From NCBI GenBank assembly GCA_035575715.1, contig DATLXN010000050.1, forward strand, positions 62,001 through 126,000: a stretch of DNA of 64,000 bases, written 5' to 3'. The position numbers and the translations under genes are program-made. Numbering within the stretch: position 1 is the stretch's first letter; the number at the start of each line of letters is the position of its first letter. The notes under the pieces are model-generated. The model did no database searches, was not told where the DNA came from, and saw nothing but the letters and a program-made list of their open reading frames with translations. The DNA comes from JACCSI01 sp035575715. GTDB lineage: Bacteria > Acidobacteriota > Vicinamibacteria > Vicinamibacterales > UBA2999. Of this stretch, positions 41,662 to 50,767 are shown one piece after another.

Positions 41662-42988
41662 GATTCGCGGACACTGATGACGCGCTGCCCACAGACGGCG
41701 GGCCCGCGGCCAGAATGTGACGCGCGCGCTTCATATCGAACGCGCCTTCCCATCGCGCAATCACCAGCGTCGCCACTGCATTGCCAATGAGATTGGTGAT
41801 CGCTCGCGCTTCGGACATGAAGCGCTCGACGCCGACCAGCAATGTCAGTCCGGCGATCGGGATCGCGGGAAAGACCGCCAACGTCGCGGCGAGAGTGACG
41901 AACCCGCCGCCGGTCACTGCCGCAGCCCCCTTGGATGTCAGCAGGAGTACCCCGAGCAAACCGAGTTGCTCGCGGAGCGTCAAGTTCACCCCGCTCGCTT
42001 GGGCTACGAAGATCGCGGCCATGCTCATGTAGATCGCGGTGCCATCCAGGTTGAATGAATAACCGGTCGGGATCACCAATCCAACCACTGGCCTGGCACA
42101 CCCGAGATGCTCCATTTTCCGCATCAGCCGCGGCAGCGCCGACTCCGACGAGGCCGTGCCAAGGACAATGAGAATTTCTTCGCCGATATAGCGCAGGAAT
42201 CGGATCAGGCTGAGGCCGCAGGCAGCGGTGATCAATCCCAGCACGACAAAAACGAACACCGCACAGGTGACATACACGCCGAGCAGCAGTGCGCCGAGCG
42301 ACACCAGCGTGCCGAGGCCGTACTGTCCAACGGTGAATGCCATGGCGCCAAAGGCGCCAATCGGGGCGAGCCGCATAATCAGCGCCACGACCTCGAATAG
42401 CGCATCGGCGCAGATCGCGAGCATCGCGACGACCGGCCGTCCGCGCTCGCCGAGCCGAAGCAGAGCCAGCCCGAACAGAATCGAGAACAGCAGGACCTGG
42501 AGGATGTCGCCGCGCGCGAACCCGCCGACGACAGCATCCGGGATGACGTTCAGAATGAATTCGGTGGTCGTCAGGTGGTGCGATGCCGTGGTGTAAGCGG
42601 ATACGGCCCCGGCGTCCACGGCCCGCGGATTGAACCCGACGCCCTGTCCCGGCTTGATGACGTTAACCACCACCAGGCCGATCGCCAGGGCCAGCGAGGA
42701 CACGACTTCGAAGTAGACCAGCGCGCGCAGCCCGATACGACCGACTTCCCGCATGCCGCCCATCTGGGCGATGCCGACCACCACCGTGGTAAAGACCACC
42801 GGCGCGATCAGCATCTTGACCAGCTTGATGAACCCGTCGCCGAGCGGTTTCAACGACGCCGCTGCCTCGGGCGCAAGAAACCCCAGCAGCGCGCCGAGGG
42901 TAATGCCGAGCAGCACCTGTACGTAGAGGCGGCTCAAGAAACGCCCGGGGCTGGTCCGCGCGACAGTGTCGTTGGTGATGGCGAGCAT
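41651..42988 (-). CDS. DctA-type dicarboxylate/cation symporter
   Basis: This 445-residue membrane carrier belongs to the DAACS family (sodium- or proton-coupled uptake of C4-dicarboxylates or glutamate). Eight transmembrane segments and two re-entrant loops are expected. Visible motifs are VKMLIAPVVFTTVVVGIAQM, the serine-rich hairpin LGTASSESALPRLMRKME, the unwound-helix segment PTGYSFNLDGTAIYMSMAAI, and LLTSKGAAAVTGGGFVTLAATL. ATG 42988 (MLAITNDTVARTSP) is preferred over the upstream in-frame start. Its 3' end overlaps the HMA gene convergently by 11 bases. Substrate preference between C4-dicarboxylates and amino acids is not decided. Confidence 0.92.
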   Translation of the reverse strand: MLAITNDTVARTSPGRFLSRLYVQVLLGITLGALLGFLAPEAAASLKPLGDGFIKLVKMLIAPVVFTTVVVGIAQMGGMREVGRIGLRALVYFEVVSSLALAIGLVVVNVIKPGQGVGFNPRAVDAGAVSAYTTASHHLTTTEFILNVIPDAVVGGFARGDILQVLLFSILFGLALLRLGERGRPVVAMLAICADALFEVVALIMRLAPIGAFGAMAFTVGQYGLGTLVSLGALLLGVYVTCAVFVFVVLGLITAACGLSLIRFLRYIGEEILIVLGTASSESALPRLMRKMEHLGCARPVVGLVIPTGYSFNLDGTAIYMSMAAIFVAQASGVNLTLREQLGLLGVLLLTSKGAAAVTGGGFVTLAATLAVFPAIPIAGLTLLVGVERFMSEARAITNLIGNAVATLVIARWEGAFDMKRARHILAAGPPSVGSASSVSANPTS

Positions 42989-43032
42989 TCTACAGACTGT
43001 CGGCCGCGGACCTTGCGGTAGACTCCTGCGCG

Positions 43033-43980
43033 ATGCAGAACTCAATCAACTCGGTGTTCCGCGTCGTCGGAGCCGTGTGGCTCATCGCGATGGGTGCGGC
43101 GATGGCCGACCCCATTTCTGCACGGCCTCAATACCTGGCGGCGTTTCAGGCCGACCCGTTCCGGCGGGCGGAGGTCGACGGGTGTGGCACCTGTCATGTC
43201 AACACCGGCGGTGGCGGCGCCCGTAATGATTTCGGCGCGGCATTTGACGCCGCCTCACGTGAAATCACGCCGTTGTTGCGCGCGAATTTCCCTCAGCAAT
43301 TTAAGTTCGAGAGCGCCAAGCTCCCCGACGGCACGGTCTTCGCGCTGTCCGACCCGGCGAGCAAGTTTGTCGTCATGGAACGGCAGAATCAGAAAGTCCT
43401 CGTCGACGTGGCCTCGCTGACTGTTCCGACCACCGCGCCGTTACCACCGGCGGAGACGCGGATGAGTTTTTTCGTCACCAGCACCGGGATCGACCCTGGC
43501 CAGATTGGCGGGCTGGCTGGCGCGGATCGTTATTGCCAAACCCTCTCCGAGACGGTCGCAGCAGGTGATCGCACCTGGCGCGCGTATCTGAGCACCAGTT
43601 TCGATGGCAAGCCGGCCGTCAACGCCGGTGACCGCATCGGCAGCGGACCTTGGTACAACGCCAAAGGCCGGCTGGTCGCTCGGGGACCGGTCGACTTGCA
43701 CGCGAAAAGCCACCTGACGGCAGAGGTGCTCTATACCGAGAAAGGAGAGCCGGTCGTCCGAGGCGACCGTGCCGACGCGGCGCCCGGCTTTCTCACCGGC
43801 TCTCTAGCCAACGGTACAGCCGCGGTGGGGAAGAGCTGCAGCAACTGGACCAGCCTCGCTGACGGCGAAGCCATGGTCGGCGATGCGTGGACGTCCTGGA
43901 ATGCCGCCCGCCCCATCAGTTGTCTCCCTGGCCCCGGACCAGCGCCAAAGCCGCGTTTGTATTGCTTTGTCCTGCGGTAA
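43033..43980 (+). CDS. Secreted heme-c motif protein with C-type-lectin-like C-terminal domain
   Basis: This 315-residue protein has a signal peptide (VVGAVWLIAMGAAMA). A single heme-binding motif CGTCH occurs at residues 51-55 (VDGCGTCHVNTGGGG), followed by a linker and a short beta segment. From about residue 142 there is a domain resembling the C-type-lectin / endostatin-like fold: MSFFVTSTGIDPGQIGGLAG, ADRYCQTL, TWRAYLSTS, IGSGPWYNAKG and WTSLADGEA, with four cysteines that may form disulfides. This fusion suggests an electron-carrying surface protein that binds a ligand. It is divergent from the DctA-like gene with 44 bases between. Confidence 0.85.
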   Translation: MQNSINSVFRVVGAVWLIAMGAAMADPISARPQYLAAFQADPFRRAEVDGCGTCHVNTGGGGARNDFGAAFDAASREITPLLRANFPQQFKFESAKLPDGTVFALSDPASKFVVMERQNQKVLVDVASLTVPTTAPLPPAETRMSFFVTSTGIDPGQIGGLAGADRYCQTLSETVAAGDRTWRAYLSTSFDGKPAVNAGDRIGSGPWYNAKGRLVARGPVDLHAKSHLTAEVLYTEKGEPVVRGDRADAAPGFLTGSLANGTAAVGKSCSNWTSLADGEAMVGDAWTSWNAARPISCLPGPGPAPKPRLYCFVLR

Positions 43981-44082
43981 AACCGGGACCTCACCGCCGG
44001 TCTGGCGTCGCTCTTCGATAGAGCGTTTCCCCGCGGCGCACTGCCAAAACAGACGATAATGGCGGCTCGGGGAGGTGTAGCC

Positions 44083-46530
44083 ATGCGTGTGTCGTTCATC
44101 AGTTGCGGCCTGGTCTGGATCGCCGTGCTCATGGCCTCCCAAAGCGGTGGGAGCGTGGCCCTCGGCCAGGCCCCCGGCCATGCCTCCGGACCCCTTGTCT
44201 CCCCGGTGCCTCTCGACTCGCAGCGTGCGTTCGTCCAGGAATATTGTGCCGGGTGTCATAACGATCGGATGAAGAGCGGCGGCTTTTCGTGGTCTGAAAT
44301 CGATTTGGCCCACCCGGAACGCAACGCCAGCCAGAGTGAAGAAGTGGTTCGGAAGATGCGGGCCGGTGTGATGCCGCCGGCCGGCGCGCGTCGGCCGGCC
44401 CCCGCCGTGATGCAGGCTTTCAGGTCGACACTCGAGACATCGCTGGACAAAGCGGCGACAGCAGCCCCGTATTTCAAGGCGCCGGAACTGCATCGCATCA
44501 ACCGCCGCGAATACCGCAGCGCGATTCGCGACCTGCTTGGCATCGACGTCGACGTGTCAGCATTGTTACCCCCCGATGCCCGCACCGGCTCGTTTGACAA
44601 CATGTCGGACGCGCTCACGATCAACCCGGCGTTAATGCAGGCCTACATTCGCGCCGCAGACAAGGTGGCGCGCCAGGCGCTCGGCGATCCGCAGGCGCCG
44701 CCGGTGATGGTCAAGTATGACGTGCCGAAAGTCGTCAATCAGATGCGCCACATCGACGGCGCCCCCTTCGGGACACGCGGTGGGGTGGCGGTCACGCATC
44801 ACTTTCCAGCCGACGGCCAATACACCTTTCAGTCCGACCTTTACTACTACTACCTTGGCGAATTGATTGGCGGGAATCTCCCGGAGTCGCTGCAGGGACA
44901 GGAACTCGAGATTTCCGTCGACGGCCAACGCGTCGCGGCTTTTACCATCGACCCCTTGCTCGAGGGAAACACCGGCACGTTGACCACCGCACCGATCACG
45001 ATCAAAGCCGGTCCGCGGCGTCTGGCGGCGTCGTTTGTCGCAAAGGCCGACGGCGCAGTCGAAGATGCGGTGCGACTGGTCGAGCAAACGTTGATGGATG
45101 TCAGCGTGGGTCTGCATCCCGGCATGACCACGCTCCCGCACCTGCAGACTTTTACGGTCGTCGGTCCGGTCGGCATCACTGGCGTGTCGGAGACTCCCAG
45201 CCGCACACAGATTCTCACTTGTCGGCCGACTGACGCGGCGCACGAAGAGCCCTGCGCACGGCAGATCATCAACACGCTCGGCCGCAAGGCGTTTCGACGG
45301 CCGCTGACGGCTGACGATGTCGACATGCTGATGCGCCTGTATGAAGTCGGCCGGCAGGAAGGGTCGTTCGAAGCCGGAATCCGCACCGTCGTGCAGGCGA
45401 CGCTGGCCAGACCGGAGTTCGTGTTCAGGTTCGAGCGCGTGCCGGTAGGGCTCGCCGCGGGCCAGAGTTATCGCATCAGCGACATCGAACTGGCGTCGCG
45501 CTTGTCCTACTTCCTCTGGGGCACCGGTCCCGATAATCACCTGATCGACCTGGCGACCGAGGGGCAATTGCGAAGCCCCGCGGTGTTGGAGAAACAGGTC
45601 ACGCGAATGCTCGCCGATCCTCGGGCGGAAAGTCTCTCGACCGATTTCGCCGCGCAGTGGCTCCGCTTGACCGGGCTGGCCGAAGTGCACCCCGAACCGA
45701 CGATCTTTCCGGATTTCACCCGCAACCTGGCCCGGTCGATGCGGCGCGAAGTCGAACTGCTGTTCGACAATGTCGTTCGTGACAACCGCGCCGTCACGGA
45801 CCTGCTCACCGCCGACTACACCTATGTCGATGACACGTTGGCCAGGCACTACGGCATTCCCAATGTTGCCGGTCCGCGGTTCAGGCGCGTCACGATCAGC
45901 GACCCGAATCGCCACGGCCTGCTCGGTCGCGGGGCGATCCTGACGATGACCTCATTGGCCAACCGCACCTCGCCGGTGGCGCGAGGGAAGTATGTGCTCG
46001 AGGTGTTGTTTGCCGCGCCCCCGCCGCTGCCGCCGCCCGGGGTGCCGCCGTTGAAAGAAACGGTCAATAACGAGGCGGTGCTCGCAGTGCGCGAACGCAT
46101 CGAACAGCATCGCAAGAACCCGCAGTGCGCCGGGTGTCATCGCATCATGGATCCGATTGGCTTGACGCTCGAGAACTTCGACGCCACCGGGCGGTGGCGG
46201 ACCAATGACGGCGCCGCGCCCGTTGATCCGCGGGCAGAGTTGTATGACGGGCAGAAGCTGGATGGACCGGTGAGCCTGCGTCGGGCCCTGGTTGCTCATT
46301 CCGACGCATTCCTCGGCGGTTTTGCCGAGAATCTTCTCAGCTATGCGTTGGGCCGTGTGCTGCAAGCCGAGGACATGCCGACAGCACGAGCCGTGGCACG
46401 TCACGCGGCGCGCGATAACAATCGCTTCTCCGCCTTCGTGCTCGGCGTGGTCAATAGCTCCGCTTTTCAAATGCGAACGCTGACCGTCGACACCGAGACC
46501 GCAGGCAAAGCCGCTAAGGGAGAATTTTAA
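44083..46530 (+). CDS. DUF1592/DUF1588-family cytochrome-like protein
   Basis: This 815-residue secreted protein belongs to the DUF1587-DUF1592-DUF1588-DUF1585 family shared by Planctomycetes and Acidobacteria. An N-terminal heme motif CAGCH at 55-59 (EYCAGCHNDRMKSGG) is followed by LHRINRREYRSAIRDLLGID, a beta-rich carbohydrate-binding-like region, DIELASRLSYFLWGTGPDNH and the C-terminal QCAGCHRIMDPIGLTLENFD with a second CxxCH. ATG 44083, preceded by GGGAGG, leads into a signal peptide. The stop overlaps the DUF1552 start (TAATG). It is probably part of an extracellular oxidative polymer-degrading system (inference). Confidence 0.9.
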   Translation: MRVSFISCGLVWIAVLMASQSGGSVALGQAPGHASGPLVSPVPLDSQRAFVQEYCAGCHNDRMKSGGFSWSEIDLAHPERNASQSEEVVRKMRAGVMPPAGARRPAPAVMQAFRSTLETSLDKAATAAPYFKAPELHRINRREYRSAIRDLLGIDVDVSALLPPDARTGSFDNMSDALTINPALMQAYIRAADKVARQALGDPQAPPVMVKYDVPKVVNQMRHIDGAPFGTRGGVAVTHHFPADGQYTFQSDLYYYYLGELIGGNLPESLQGQELEISVDGQRVAAFTIDPLLEGNTGTLTTAPITIKAGPRRLAASFVAKADGAVEDAVRLVEQTLMDVSVGLHPGMTTLPHLQTFTVVGPVGITGVSETPSRTQILTCRPTDAAHEEPCARQIINTLGRKAFRRPLTADDVDMLMRLYEVGRQEGSFEAGIRTVVQATLARPEFVFRFERVPVGLAAGQSYRISDIELASRLSYFLWGTGPDNHLIDLATEGQLRSPAVLEKQVTRMLADPRAESLSTDFAAQWLRLTGLAEVHPEPTIFPDFTRNLARSMRREVELLFDNVVRDNRAVTDLLTADYTYVDDTLARHYGIPNVAGPRFRRVTISDPNRHGLLGRGAILTMTSLANRTSPVARGKYVLEVLFAAPPPLPPPGVPPLKETVNNEAVLAVRERIEQHRKNPQCAGCHRIMDPIGLTLENFDATGRWRTNDGAAPVDPRAELYDGQKLDGPVSLRRALVAHSDAFLGGFAENLLSYALGRVLQAEDMPTARAVARHAARDNNRFSAFVLGVVNSSAFQMRTLTVDTETAGKAAKGEF

Positions 46531-47906
46531 TGTTCATCACAAAAAAGGCATTGTCCCGTCGCACCGTGTTGCGCGGCATGGGTGCGGTCGTCGCTCTGCC
46601 GTTTCTCGACGCGATGGTCCCGGCCCACGCGCTCGCCACGGAGACCAAGGCGATTCTGCCCAAGACCCGGTTCACTGGCATTGAGATTGTCCATGGCGGT
46701 GCCGGCAGCACGGAGTACGGCAGCCTGAATCACTTGTGGACGCCGCGGACCGCCGGCCGTGACTTCGAATTCACGAAAATCCTGCAGCCGCTCGAGCCGT
46801 ATCGCGATTACCTGACCCTGATCACCGGCACCGAGTGCAGCAGCGCCAATCCCCGGTCAGCCGAGGAGGTCGGGGCGGATCACTTCCGGTCCAGTGCGGT
46901 GTTCCTGACCGGCGCCTATCCGAAACAGACCGAAGGGTCGGACATCCGCAACGGGATCTCGATCGACCAGTTGTATGCGGCGAAGTTTGGCCAGGACACG
47001 CCGCTCCCATCCATCCAGTTGTGCATCGAGAATCTCGATTCATCGGGCACCTGCGGCTACAACTACAGCTGCGCCTACATGGACACGATCAGCTGGGCGT
47101 CGCCAACCACGCCCCTGCCGATGACCCGCGACCCGCGGCTGGCGTTTGAAGAACTGTTTGGCAGCGGCGGTTCGGCCGCCGACCGCGCCAGCCGGAACCT
47201 GGTCAATCGCAGCATTCTTGACAGCATCACGCGCGACATCTCGCGGCTGCGCCGCAATCTCGACACCAGGGACCAGGGACGGCTGAATGACTATCTCGAG
47301 AACATTCGCGAGATCGAGCGTCGCATTCAGAAGATCGAGGCCTACAACGTTGCGCATGGTCCCGAACGGGAACTGCCGGCGGCCCCGATTGGCGTCCCCG
47401 ATTCGTGGGAAGAACACGTCAAGCTGATGTTCGATCTGCAGGTCCTGGCGTTTGCGGCCGACGTGACCCGCGTGTCGACCATGAAGTTGAGCCGCGACAC
47501 CAGCAACCGGGTGTTCGCGGAAAGCGGCTGCATGACGCCGTGGCACTCCGCCTCGCACCACGGCGAGCGCGCGGAGACGATTGAGGACCAGGGCAAGATC
47601 AACAAGTACCACTTGACGATGCTGGCCTACTTTGTCGACAAGTTGAAAAACACGCCCGACGGGGACGGCAACCTGCTCGATCACTCGCTGGTCCTCTACG
47701 GCAGCCCGATGGGCGATGGCAACGTCCATGGCCACAAACGCGTCCCGATGGTGATGATGGGGCACGCCAATGGCGCGCTGAAGGGCAATCTGCACGTCGC
47801 CACGACCGACGATCCGCCGCAGGCGAATATCCTGCTGACCGTGGCGCAAACGCTCGGGGTCGACATCGACAGCGTCGGCAACAGCACCGGCACCTTTGCC
47901 GTCTAA
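46530..47906 (+). CDS. DUF1552-family protein, Tat-exported
   Basis: This 458-residue protein has a Tat signal (LSRRTVLRGMGAVVALPFLDA). The body matches the DUF1552 family, which resembles the sulfatase-like DUF1501 group: RFTGIEIVHGGAGS, DYLTLITGTECSSA, ADHFRSSAVFLTGAYP, RLNDYLENIREIERRIQKIE, LDHSLVLYGSPMGDGNVHGH and VPMVMMGHANGALKGN. It occurs together with DUF1592 proteins in many genomes and is one-base coupled to that gene here. Its biochemical activity is unknown. Confidence 0.92.
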   Translation: MFITKKALSRRTVLRGMGAVVALPFLDAMVPAHALATETKAILPKTRFTGIEIVHGGAGSTEYGSLNHLWTPRTAGRDFEFTKILQPLEPYRDYLTLITGTECSSANPRSAEEVGADHFRSSAVFLTGAYPKQTEGSDIRNGISIDQLYAAKFGQDTPLPSIQLCIENLDSSGTCGYNYSCAYMDTISWASPTTPLPMTRDPRLAFEELFGSGGSAADRASRNLVNRSILDSITRDISRLRRNLDTRDQGRLNDYLENIREIERRIQKIEAYNVAHGPERELPAAPIGVPDSWEEHVKLMFDLQVLAFAADVTRVSTMKLSRDTSNRVFAESGCMTPWHSASHHGERAETIEDQGKINKYHLTMLAYFVDKLKNTPDGDGNLLDHSLVLYGSPMGDGNVHGHKRVPMVMMGHANGALKGNLHVATTDDPPQANILLTVAQTLGVDIDSVGNSTGTFAV

Positions 47907-47919
47907 GCGGAGGTCATTG

Positions 47920-49533
47920 TTGGTCATCAAGCGCGTGCTCATCGCAAGCTGCATTGCCATCTTGAGCAGCAGTCAGCCGGCGCTGGCCGCAGATAGCCTG
48001 CTCGCCGACGCCGCCATGAAGGGCGACCTGGCCACGGTGCGGGCGCTGCTCGATCGCAAGGTCGACGTCAACGTGCCGCAAGGCGACGGCAGCACCGCGC
48101 TGCATTGGGCGGCCTACAAAGGGGACGCTGAAATGGTCCGGCTGCTGCTGGCCCGCGGCGCCGGGGTCGCAGCCAGGACCAGGCTCGGTGGCATCACGCC
48201 GCTGATGATGGCGGCGAAAAATGGCGATGCGGCGATCACCGCGTTGCTGCTCGACGCGAGGGCCGAGGTCACCGTGACTAATACCAATGGCACCACGCCG
48301 TTGATGCTGGCTGCAGCCGCGGGGAAGCCGGAGGCCGTGGCCCTTCTCCTCGGTCGTGGCGCCGAGGTCAACGCCCGCGAGGCGACGCACGGACAGACCG
48401 CGCTGATGTTTGCCGCGGCGCAGGGGCGTCTCGACGCCGTCAAATTGCTATTGCAGCGCAAGGCCGACGCTAATGCCATCACCAAGGTCAGCCCGATCAT
48501 CAGCATGACCGAGCGCTATAAGAAGCAGACCGACGGGAAAGGCAGCCGAGGGATCACCGGTGAAGGCGGCCGGAGCGACGTCACCTCGATGGGCGGCATG
48601 ACCGCGCTGATGTTCGCGGCGCGGGAAGGACATCTGGACGTCGTCCGCGCGCTGGTGGCTGCCGGTGCTGACGTCAACCAGGTGAACGCTGCTGACAATC
48701 TGAGCGTGCTCACGCTGGCCATCATCAACGGCCGATTCGAGATTGCGCAGTTCCTGTTGGAACGGGGTGCCAATCCCAATCTGGTCAGCAAGATCGGTCT
48801 CGGCCCGCTCTATGCCACCATCGATGCCCAGTGGCCGGAGCGGACCTGGTATCCACCGGCCAGCGTCGCTGAGGAGAAGGTCACCTATCTCGCGTTGCTG
48901 CAGGCCTTGCTCGACAAGGGCGCCGACCCGAATGTGCGGCTGGGCAAGAAGCCGTGGTATCGCACCTTCCATGGCGATTGGGCGGATCCAACCGGTGCGA
49001 CTCCACTCTGGCTCGCCGCCAAGGCCAATGACGTCGCGGCGATGAAACTGCTGGTCGAGCGTGGGGCGAATCCCACCATCCCCTCGACCAAAGGCGCCTC
49101 GCCGCTCCTGGTCGCCGCCGGGTTCGGGTTCGAACCGCAGGTCACCAATTTCGCGCCGAAGGGGCGTCTCGCCGCGGTCAGGTATCTCGTCGAGGAATGC
49201 GGCGCGGACGTGAACGCCAAGGACAGCCAGGGGTATACACCGCTCCACGGCGCCGCGTTGACCGCCGATCACGACCTCCTGTTGTATCTGATCGCGATGG
49301 GTGCCGACGTGCGCGCCCGCGCGAAAAATGTGTTTGGTGGCGAGGGCCAGGCTGATAAGGATGCCGCGGGTGGCGTCGGCGATACCGTCGCCGACATGGC
49401 CAATGGGCCGCGAGCCCACAACATGCAGTTCCCGGATACCGTCGATCTGCTGGAGCGTCTGGGCTCGGAGAACTCCAACAACTGCCGATATGCCACCTGC
49501 GTGCTGAAGACCCTTCCTTCCACGAAGAAGTAG
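47920..49533 (+). CDS. Secreted ankyrin-repeat protein
   Basis: This protein of about 537 residues has a signal peptide (KRVLIASCIAILSSSQPALA) and about twelve ankyrin repeats, recognisable by GSTALHWAAYKGDAEMVRLL, TPLMLAAAAGKPEAVALLL, QTALMFAAAQGRLDAVKLLL and YTPLHGAALTADHDLLLYL. TTG 47920 is the likely start, as it lies six bases after a GGAGG box; an in-frame TTG at 47896 would overlap the DUF1552 gene. It is the third gene of the DUF1592-DUF1552-ankyrin set and probably scaffolds or inhibits a partner in the periplasm. Confidence 0.9.
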   Translation: MVIKRVLIASCIAILSSSQPALAADSLLADAAMKGDLATVRALLDRKVDVNVPQGDGSTALHWAAYKGDAEMVRLLLARGAGVAARTRLGGITPLMMAAKNGDAAITALLLDARAEVTVTNTNGTTPLMLAAAAGKPEAVALLLGRGAEVNAREATHGQTALMFAAAQGRLDAVKLLLQRKADANAITKVSPIISMTERYKKQTDGKGSRGITGEGGRSDVTSMGGMTALMFAAREGHLDVVRALVAAGADVNQVNAADNLSVLTLAIINGRFEIAQFLLERGANPNLVSKIGLGPLYATIDAQWPERTWYPPASVAEEKVTYLALLQALLDKGADPNVRLGKKPWYRTFHGDWADPTGATPLWLAAKANDVAAMKLLVERGANPTIPSTKGASPLLVAAGFGFEPQVTNFAPKGRLAAVRYLVEECGADVNAKDSQGYTPLHGAALTADHDLLLYLIAMGADVRARAKNVFGGEGQADKDAAGGVGDTVADMANGPRAHNMQFPDTVDLLERLGSENSNNCRYATCVLKTLPSTKK

Positions 49534-49589
49534 CACGTCACTTGCCGGAGGTTCGGGTTTTCCCGCACTCAACTCGCCCCGGGGTCGGG

Positions 49590-50345
49590 ATGACGCCACG
49601 CCAGGACGGCCGGCGGCCGCTCCTGCCGCAACACTCGCGCCATTGCCCGGTGCTCGAAGCCGGCAACAGCGCCGGCTTTCTGGTTTACCCGCCGCTCGAG
49701 CCGACCGAGGCGTTTCACGTCGAATGCCAAGGCGATGGGCGCTATCGATTCACGTTTTATATGGGGCAGCGGGCGGGGCAGTGGCAGCCGATCTTTGCCG
49801 TGACCATGACGCTGCCGATGGGCAGCGTCGGAAAAATCAGCGAAGACGTCGAGTTCATGCGACCCGACACGCCGATTTCACCGGACGCGGCGCGTCAGAT
49901 GATGCGCATGTTTATCGTCCCTGAAGATATGGGCACGCCGGCCGGCGCGATCACCCTGCGCGGCGCGACCAACTTTCAGACCCCGGTAGGCTGGGACACC
50001 ATCTACACCCCGGTCTTCAACAATATCGAGCGGCCTGTCGCGCCGATGCTGGTGGTGCGGGTTGAAACGGACTGGTACGCCCACGAGACGGAGTTTCGCT
50101 ACGTGCTCCAGCCAGGGGAGGGGATTCCAGGCGCCCACAATATGCCGATCGGCCAGGTCGTATTCGTGCCGCGTGAAGCCGTCGTCCTGCGCGACTGCAG
50201 TGAGCAGGAGCTCGCCGCGCTTCGTGATTCACAACGTGCCTTCGCCGGCGATAAGGCGGCCGCGACTGTCCAGACGCCGCACGGACTCGCCTACAGCCCA
50301 CACTATGCCCGGCAGAGCCGGGCGCGCCAGTCCCAGGACGGCTGA
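49590..50345 (+). CDS. Hypothetical protein downstream of ankyrin gene
   Basis: This protein of about 251 residues starts at ATG 49590 (MTPRQDGRRPLLPQHSRHCP); a TTG at 49542 is an alternative. It has a beta-rich core: GNSAGFLVYPPLEPTEAFHV, YRFTFYMGQRAGQWQPIF, TPVGWDTIYTPVFNNIERPV and HNMPIGQVVFVPREAVVL. There is no signal peptide and no catalytic motif I can identify. It resembles DUF6065-type proteins in the phrase describing a C-terminal half rich in prolines and aromatic residues; this is a weak impression. It is probably cotranscribed with the preceding genes. Confidence 0.75.
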   Translation: MTPRQDGRRPLLPQHSRHCPVLEAGNSAGFLVYPPLEPTEAFHVECQGDGRYRFTFYMGQRAGQWQPIFAVTMTLPMGSVGKISEDVEFMRPDTPISPDAARQMMRMFIVPEDMGTPAGAITLRGATNFQTPVGWDTIYTPVFNNIERPVAPMLVVRVETDWYAHETEFRYVLQPGEGIPGAHNMPIGQVVFVPREAVVLRDCSEQELAALRDSQRAFAGDKAAATVQTPHGLAYSPHYARQSRARQSQDG

Positions 50346-50375
50346 GCGTGCCGTCAATCCGCAAGGTTGCCACGC

Positions 50376-50621
50376 ATGCCGCTCTTTGAATACCGTTGCC
50401 GACAGTGTGGAGTGCAGTTCGAGGCGCTGGTCCGCAGCGGCGATCAGCCAGCCTGCCCGTCGTGCCGAACGCTCGATCTGGAGCAACTGCCGTCGCTCTT
50501 CGCCGTTGACTCCGCGGGGACCCGCGACGCCGCGCGGCGGTCGTCCCTGCCGCGCAGCCAACAGGTTCACCGCGACAAGGAAGTCGGAGAGCAGGAAGAT
50601 TACGACCGTCACCGCCACTAG
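50376..50621 (+). CDS. FmdB-family zinc ribbon protein
   Basis: This 81-residue protein begins with the FmdB signature MPLFEYRCRQCGVQFEALV and a second cysteine pair in ACPSCRT, forming a zinc ribbon at residues 1-40. The rest is polar and probably unstructured. The family is described as putative regulators, with little experimental support. It lies 30 bases after the preceding gene. Confidence 0.85.
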   Translation: MPLFEYRCRQCGVQFEALVRSGDQPACPSCRTLDLEQLPSLFAVDSAGTRDAARRSSLPRSQQVHRDKEVGEQEDYDRHRH

Positions 50622-50767
50622 CCAGGCCGCCCCGTGCCTGCATCGGCAGGCGTCGCACGCGGAGTGGACGGCTCGACAGCCGAGTGCTACGCTCCCGCTC
50701 ATCGTCTCGATGTGACCCGGTGCGCGCTGTGCCGGGACCCCGGCGACCAATAAATAGCCAAGCCGTC

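Noticed and set aside
41559..42101. 180-codon minus-strand frame overlapping the HMA and DctA genes
   Set aside because: It is a shifted frame of the DctA-like gene, whose transport motifs are clear in the other frame.
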